In this document: positions 56,816 through 64,000 of the stretch, piece after piece
Layout of the letters: each line of letters starts with the position of its first letter
Position numbering within the stretch: position 1 is the stretch's first letter
Assembly: GCF_030272615.1 (NCBI RefSeq)
Contig: NC_081410.1
Coordinates: 259,363,033-259,427,032, forward strand
Direction: 5' to 3'
DNA from: Cryptomeria japonica
Taxonomy: Eukaryota; Streptophyta; Pinopsida; Cupressales; Cupressaceae
Length of the DNA stretch: 64,000 nt
Position numbers and translations under genes: made by a program
The notes under the pieces: model-generated
Database searches by the model: none
What the model saw: only the letters and a program-made list of their open reading frames with translations
Told to the model about the DNA's origin: nothing

Positions 56816-56877
56816 TGTTGGCATTATGTGAAATGGCATGAAGACATAATGATATTGTATGTTGTCATTGATGTCAA
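56790..56877 (+). repeat. Inverted repeat bracketing the PPT/3' LTR junction
   Basis: TTGCCATCAATGCCAA (56790-56805) and TTGTCATTGATGTCAA (56862-56877) pair at 14 of 16 positions. The loop between them holds the terminal polypurine tract and the first 46 bases of the LTR. Confidence 0.8.
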
Positions 56878-58444
56878 TATGAGACATGGTGTGAACCGGC
56901 ATATGTGATAGGTGAAGAGAGAGAGGAACTGTCATATGTATGAACCAGTTTATATGTCAAAGCGAAGCGGCATATTTGTTCAAGGTGAATCGACATGTAG
57001 TTATGGGAACTGGCATGTAGCTATGGGAACCAGCACATGGAAGCATTGTATGACTACCAGTTGGTAGGTAGCTTCCACTTCAGGATTTTCGATTGGAGTA
57101 CCTCAAGTCTGTGTGACTCAATCGATGATCTTTGTGTGATGAGTTAGTAGTATGATGGAGGATAGATCATGTTGCCACGTAAGCTCTGTGTGCGTTAAGG
57201 ATCTTGCATGAAGAAGACTATTTCTATCTACCTCGGGAATGAGCAAAGTCTATCAAATGGTGATAACGCATGATAACGCGTGATGGGTTATCAACCACCA
57301 TGAAATCGGTGGATAATGGACGATGGAGAATGTCTTGAGATTGATTCAAGATTGTTGCATTTAATGCAATATGATTCAACGGTCAGGATCAAACCATTTG
57401 AATTGCTTAACCTAATAGGTTTAGGGTTTAGGGTTTTTGCTACCAACCTTTATGTTTCCTATAAGGTCGATGTTGTGTTTCTTTCTAAGGTTGTTGGCAA
57501 AAGTTGTGAGTGTGTATCCAAGGGAAGTGATACGTGATTCTTGCCAGACCAAAGGAGAGAAGAGATACTTACAAAGTGAATGTGCAGAAGGTGAAGAGGA
57601 GCCAAAATGGATTGCATTAGCATTGAGTGTTGTTAATAGATCATTGTAATTCCTGTTGATCTCTAACCACTTCAACAGTTATAAAATCCCCTAACAGGGT
57701 AGCCTTAACTGGCTTGATTCAAAATCCCTTAAATCGGGTGGTCCTAACAGGCTTGATTCAAATCCCTTAACCGGGTAACTCGAGGCTAATGAGTTTTGAG
57801 GAGCTATAGAGCTTAGGAGATCCTTTCAACTATTGAGTTCTTGAAATCCTCTAACAAGGTGACCCTACTGGGTTTAACCCTTAACCGGGTATCCCTTAAC
57901 CGGGTGATCCCTAACAGGATCGATTCCTACCAGAACCTATTGTAATGTCCTTAACCGGACAAGGCTCCTAACAGAGCAAACTTCTAAAGAGTTCAAAAAG
58001 AAGCTTGTGGGTATTCATCCCCACTGTGGTTTTTCCCAGTTGGGTTTCCACGTGAAAAATATGTGTGTTATGTGTGATGCTTTTATCTTGTGATGCTTTG
58101 TTTTACCTGTTAAGCATATGAAGGTTCTATGTTTTATGCCTGTCTATAAATCATATTGAACTCACTGTTGTGAAGATCTAATGATTAAGTTTACCTGTTT
58201 ATGCATGAGAGTATAATGATACTGTAGTATTGAGCTAAGAGGGAAGCTTATTGAGTGACTAGTTCATGACTGATTGAGCTGTACTGGATGTTACTGGTTG
58301 CACTCTGTTTTACCGGTATCCCTGTTTGTCAGTCATTTGGGGTATTTGCTATCAAACCAATTTTGGACTGTATTTGTGTTTGTACTGATTCACCCCCCCC
58401 TCTCAGTACCAGTTTGGTACTCGTGGTTCATCATTGAGTTATCA
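56816..58444 (+). repeat. 3' LTR of Copia element B
   Basis: Collinear with the 5' LTR. Carries one private 10-bp duplication (GATAACGCAT/GATAACGCGT near 57261-57281) and scattered transitions. Ends GAGTTATCA before TAAGA. Confidence 0.95.
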
Positions 58445-58449
58445 TAAGA
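58445..58449 (+). repeat. Target-site duplication, right copy (TAAGA)
   Basis: Exact match to 50799-50803. Confidence 0.95.
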
Positions 58450-60480
58450 CATGAAAGTGTCGATACTTGAGCCGCCACATAGCATTGAATCAAGGTTTAG
58501 CATATTAAGATAAATAATAGAAGCCATAATAAATTGAGTTATTAAGGAAGGATGTACTAACAGGATGGAGGAAACTGGATATATATAAAATAATTAATAT
58601 TGAACCAAGTAACTATGTAAATATCTATTTAGTAGAAGATGACCTAATTAAGTACTATTAAACGCAACTGTAATGAAAGAGACTTTTGAATGAAATTATT
58701 ATTGCCCTTATTAAATTTATTCGACCCACTTGAGAATAGGAGTTATTGTATTTGTTATGTTAGTAATTTTCTTAATCCTATCACCTAGGAGTTTTATCAA
58801 TACCTAAGGTTTCGTTGGATCAGCTTGATAAGCTTTAACTTCTAATTAAGCATAGATTGTGTATAATTAAGTGTTCAAAAAGATTAGTGCAAGAGGAATG
58901 GACGGAGAATGGTAGAGCTAGTGCAAGCACCTGTTAGAATATAATTAAGGATGTTAATAACCCTGAATAGATAGTGGATTATATCAGAAAGTGTTGCTTG
59001 AAATAGTAAGCACGTGAAGGTTAAAATGGAACACTATTTATAAAAAAAAAAAAAAAATGATTGTGATCTCTTGTGTATAATAATTTATTTCATAAATCAA
59101 TAAAGGATTATAAAGAATCTAAGAACCTTAAGAGTCTAATAATCACTTCCTAACACTCTCAGGACACCTGATCTTGAGTGATGTGTTGTGGTTACTCCCT
59201 ATAGCATGGCTAGAATGGTCATCTTGTCTCAAGTTTGATTCGACATTATTTTTTATTTTCCTTTGAATAGCATTTCATGACCTAGGGGCTAGTACTTTCT
59301 ATATATTTTTTTTTAGTTATGATGAAAGGACCACTAAATTTATGTTTTTTTTTTATTTGAGTTATGGCACTTGCCATGTTTCTAGTTTTAATATTTTGCA
59401 ATTGTTGGCATTTCTCTTTTTCTTAATTGGACTTGGCAGAAGTAACTTGTATTTTGATATTGTAAAGTCTCAAAGTGGTCGTTTTGATGGTTGATATAAC
59501 TAGCCCTAGTGATGTGATTTGTGTAAATGTCTATCATGTTCGTTGAACCACTGATAGTGTGTCACAGGAGAATACCGCAAGGAGTGAAATTAGGCACAAA
59601 AAATTAATCAAAGTAAGATAAAGGAAGGAATATCCTCCTAAGTTAAATTAATTGCGGCAATCTGAAAAAGAAAAAAAAAAATTTATAGCAATAGTGTGAT
59701 CTAGACCTAATGAATTACGAAAGTAATGATTGTCGACTGGTAAAGTTAGCATGTGTATGGAAATGATTGTGTGGATGGGATCTAAAATAAGTATTAATAA
59801 TTCTCATCCCTCCCTTAGAATGGGATTGTTATGTACCTTAATGTTTGGAAATTGCGAATAATGTACCATATGAAACTTAAACCTTGGTGCCTAGAAATAT
59901 AAACATTGAAATCCCTAATGGTAGAAAACTACCCTATATAGGGGTGGAGTTGAAAGAACCTAAATTTGAATTATGCCTTGTTACCTAAGGAAGTTGGAAT
60001 AAATTATGCACCTAGGATAGTTTAACAAATATTTTATTAACACCCTAAAGAGGTGCCTAGTTATAGAGTAAGTAGATTCATTGTGGATAAGTGTGATGTC
60101 AATTTTTCTTAAGTAACATGCTCGGATGAGAATACAGTAGGATAAACATGTTTTTAAACAAATCCTATAACAAAGTAGAAGTCCTAGAAAATTCAATATG
60201 TGTAACCCTAATTATGATTTGGAGGGTGCAATAATATAAGTTGTTGAAAGATAGAACTTTGTAAACACTTACCTAAGAATTGAAGGGAAATGTAATAAAA
60301 ATACTACGAATTTAACCTTGTGAAGATAGTAAGTTAATTACAATAATAAGTTGATTTTGGTATTCCATCCTTCTAGTAGGCAAGTTAAGATTCTGAGTAA
60401 CTCATAGAAATTATGGGAAATGTTATGTCCCTACTTTGTAATTCTACTCATGCAACTTCCAGGAGTAAGTCGAACTCTAG
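58450..60480 (+). other. LARD interior, right part, non-coding
   Basis: About 2 kb, A-rich, no ORF above 71 codons, no pol motifs. Poly-A runs near 59040 and 59667. Confidence 0.7.
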
Positions 60481-60489
60481 GGAGGAGGA
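60480..60489 (+). promoter_or_regulatory. Polypurine tract of the LARD-like element
   Basis: GGGAGGAGGA directly before the TGTAAGG start of the 3' LTR. Confidence 0.85.

Positions 60490-64000
<3,511 letters not shown>

Larger units (their letters stand above)
50804..58444 (+). mobile_element. Copia element B, nearly complete, nested in the LARD interior
   Basis: 7.64 kb, with LTRs 50804-52417 and 56816-58444, tRNA-iMet primer site, one gag-pol frame of about 1,357 codons, several purine tracts and a perfect TAAGA target duplication. All enzymatic domains are present in the Ty1/Copia order (gag, protease, integrase, RT, RNase H). Seven stops disable translation, but no frameshift was found. 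LTR copies differ by a few percent, mainly C/T and G/A. Confidence 0.95.

Noticed and set aside
51289-57649. Paired 66-84-codon ORFs in both Copia B LTRs
   Set aside because: Same reason: LTR copies of non-coding U3/R sequence around the telo-box.

Overview
This window looks like repeat-rich nuclear DNA of a seed plant with a large genome, quite possibly a gymnosperm. The species call is inference: AT-rich sequence, wall-to-wall LTR retrotransposons and LINEs, very long LTRs, and plant-specific parts (plant mobile domain, DUF4283 LINE ORF1, L1-type LINE with RNase H, tRNA-iMet primer sites). I see no intact cellular gene, rRNA, tRNA gene or CRISPR array. All longer coding regions are transposon-derived or unassigned, and nearly all are broken by in-frame stops and a few frameshifts.

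Layout. 1-4.4 kb: tail of a Ty3/Gypsy element (G-patch ORF, long non-coding 3' part, polypurine tract, 3' LTR). 5.3-6.4 kb: plant-mobile-domain pseudogene. 8.2-11.4 kb: Copia element A, two 1.43-kb LTRs around only about 330 bp of interior. 12.0-22.0 kb: a gag-only LTR element with 2.8-kb LTRs and one reading frame of about 1,060 codons, no protease/RT/integrase. 22.0-22.5 kb: piece of another LTR. 23.3-24.6 kb: minus-strand LINE ORF1 without ORF2. 24.85 kb: a SINE-like unit. 28.0-28.85 kb: minus-strand solo Copia LTR. 30.8-37.4 kb: full-coding-length LINE (ORF1, endonuclease, RT, zinc finger, RNase H). 37.4-40 kb: tandem repeats, an unassigned ORF and a GTTCA-motif cluster. 40.4-43.4 kb: a broken ORF of about 1,020 codons that I cannot assign. 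44.5 kb to the right edge: a LARD-like element with 4.27-kb LTRs and a non-coding interior, its 3' LTR cut by the window end, with a nearly complete Copia element B (50.8-58.4 kb) nested inside and flanked by a perfect TAAGA duplication.

How the parts relate. The elements are layered. Copia B sits inside the LARD. By eye the gag-only element is oldest (LTRs roughly 10% different in the stretch compared), while Copia A, Copia B and the LARD have LTR pairs differing by only a few percent. The gag-only and LARD-like elements carry no enzymes and would need to be mobilised in trans; Copia B is the only element here with a full enzyme set, itself interrupted by seven stops. Most stops are explained by C-to-T or G-to-A changes in CAG, CGA and TGG codons, as expected of methylated, silenced repeats.

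The best candidates for undescribed biology are the gag-plus-unknown-extension ORF (14,865-18,055), the unassigned ORF at 40,378-43,448, the LARD-like element with its GC-rich hairpin island, and a 16-bp inverted repeat bracketing the PPT/3' LTR junction of Copia B.
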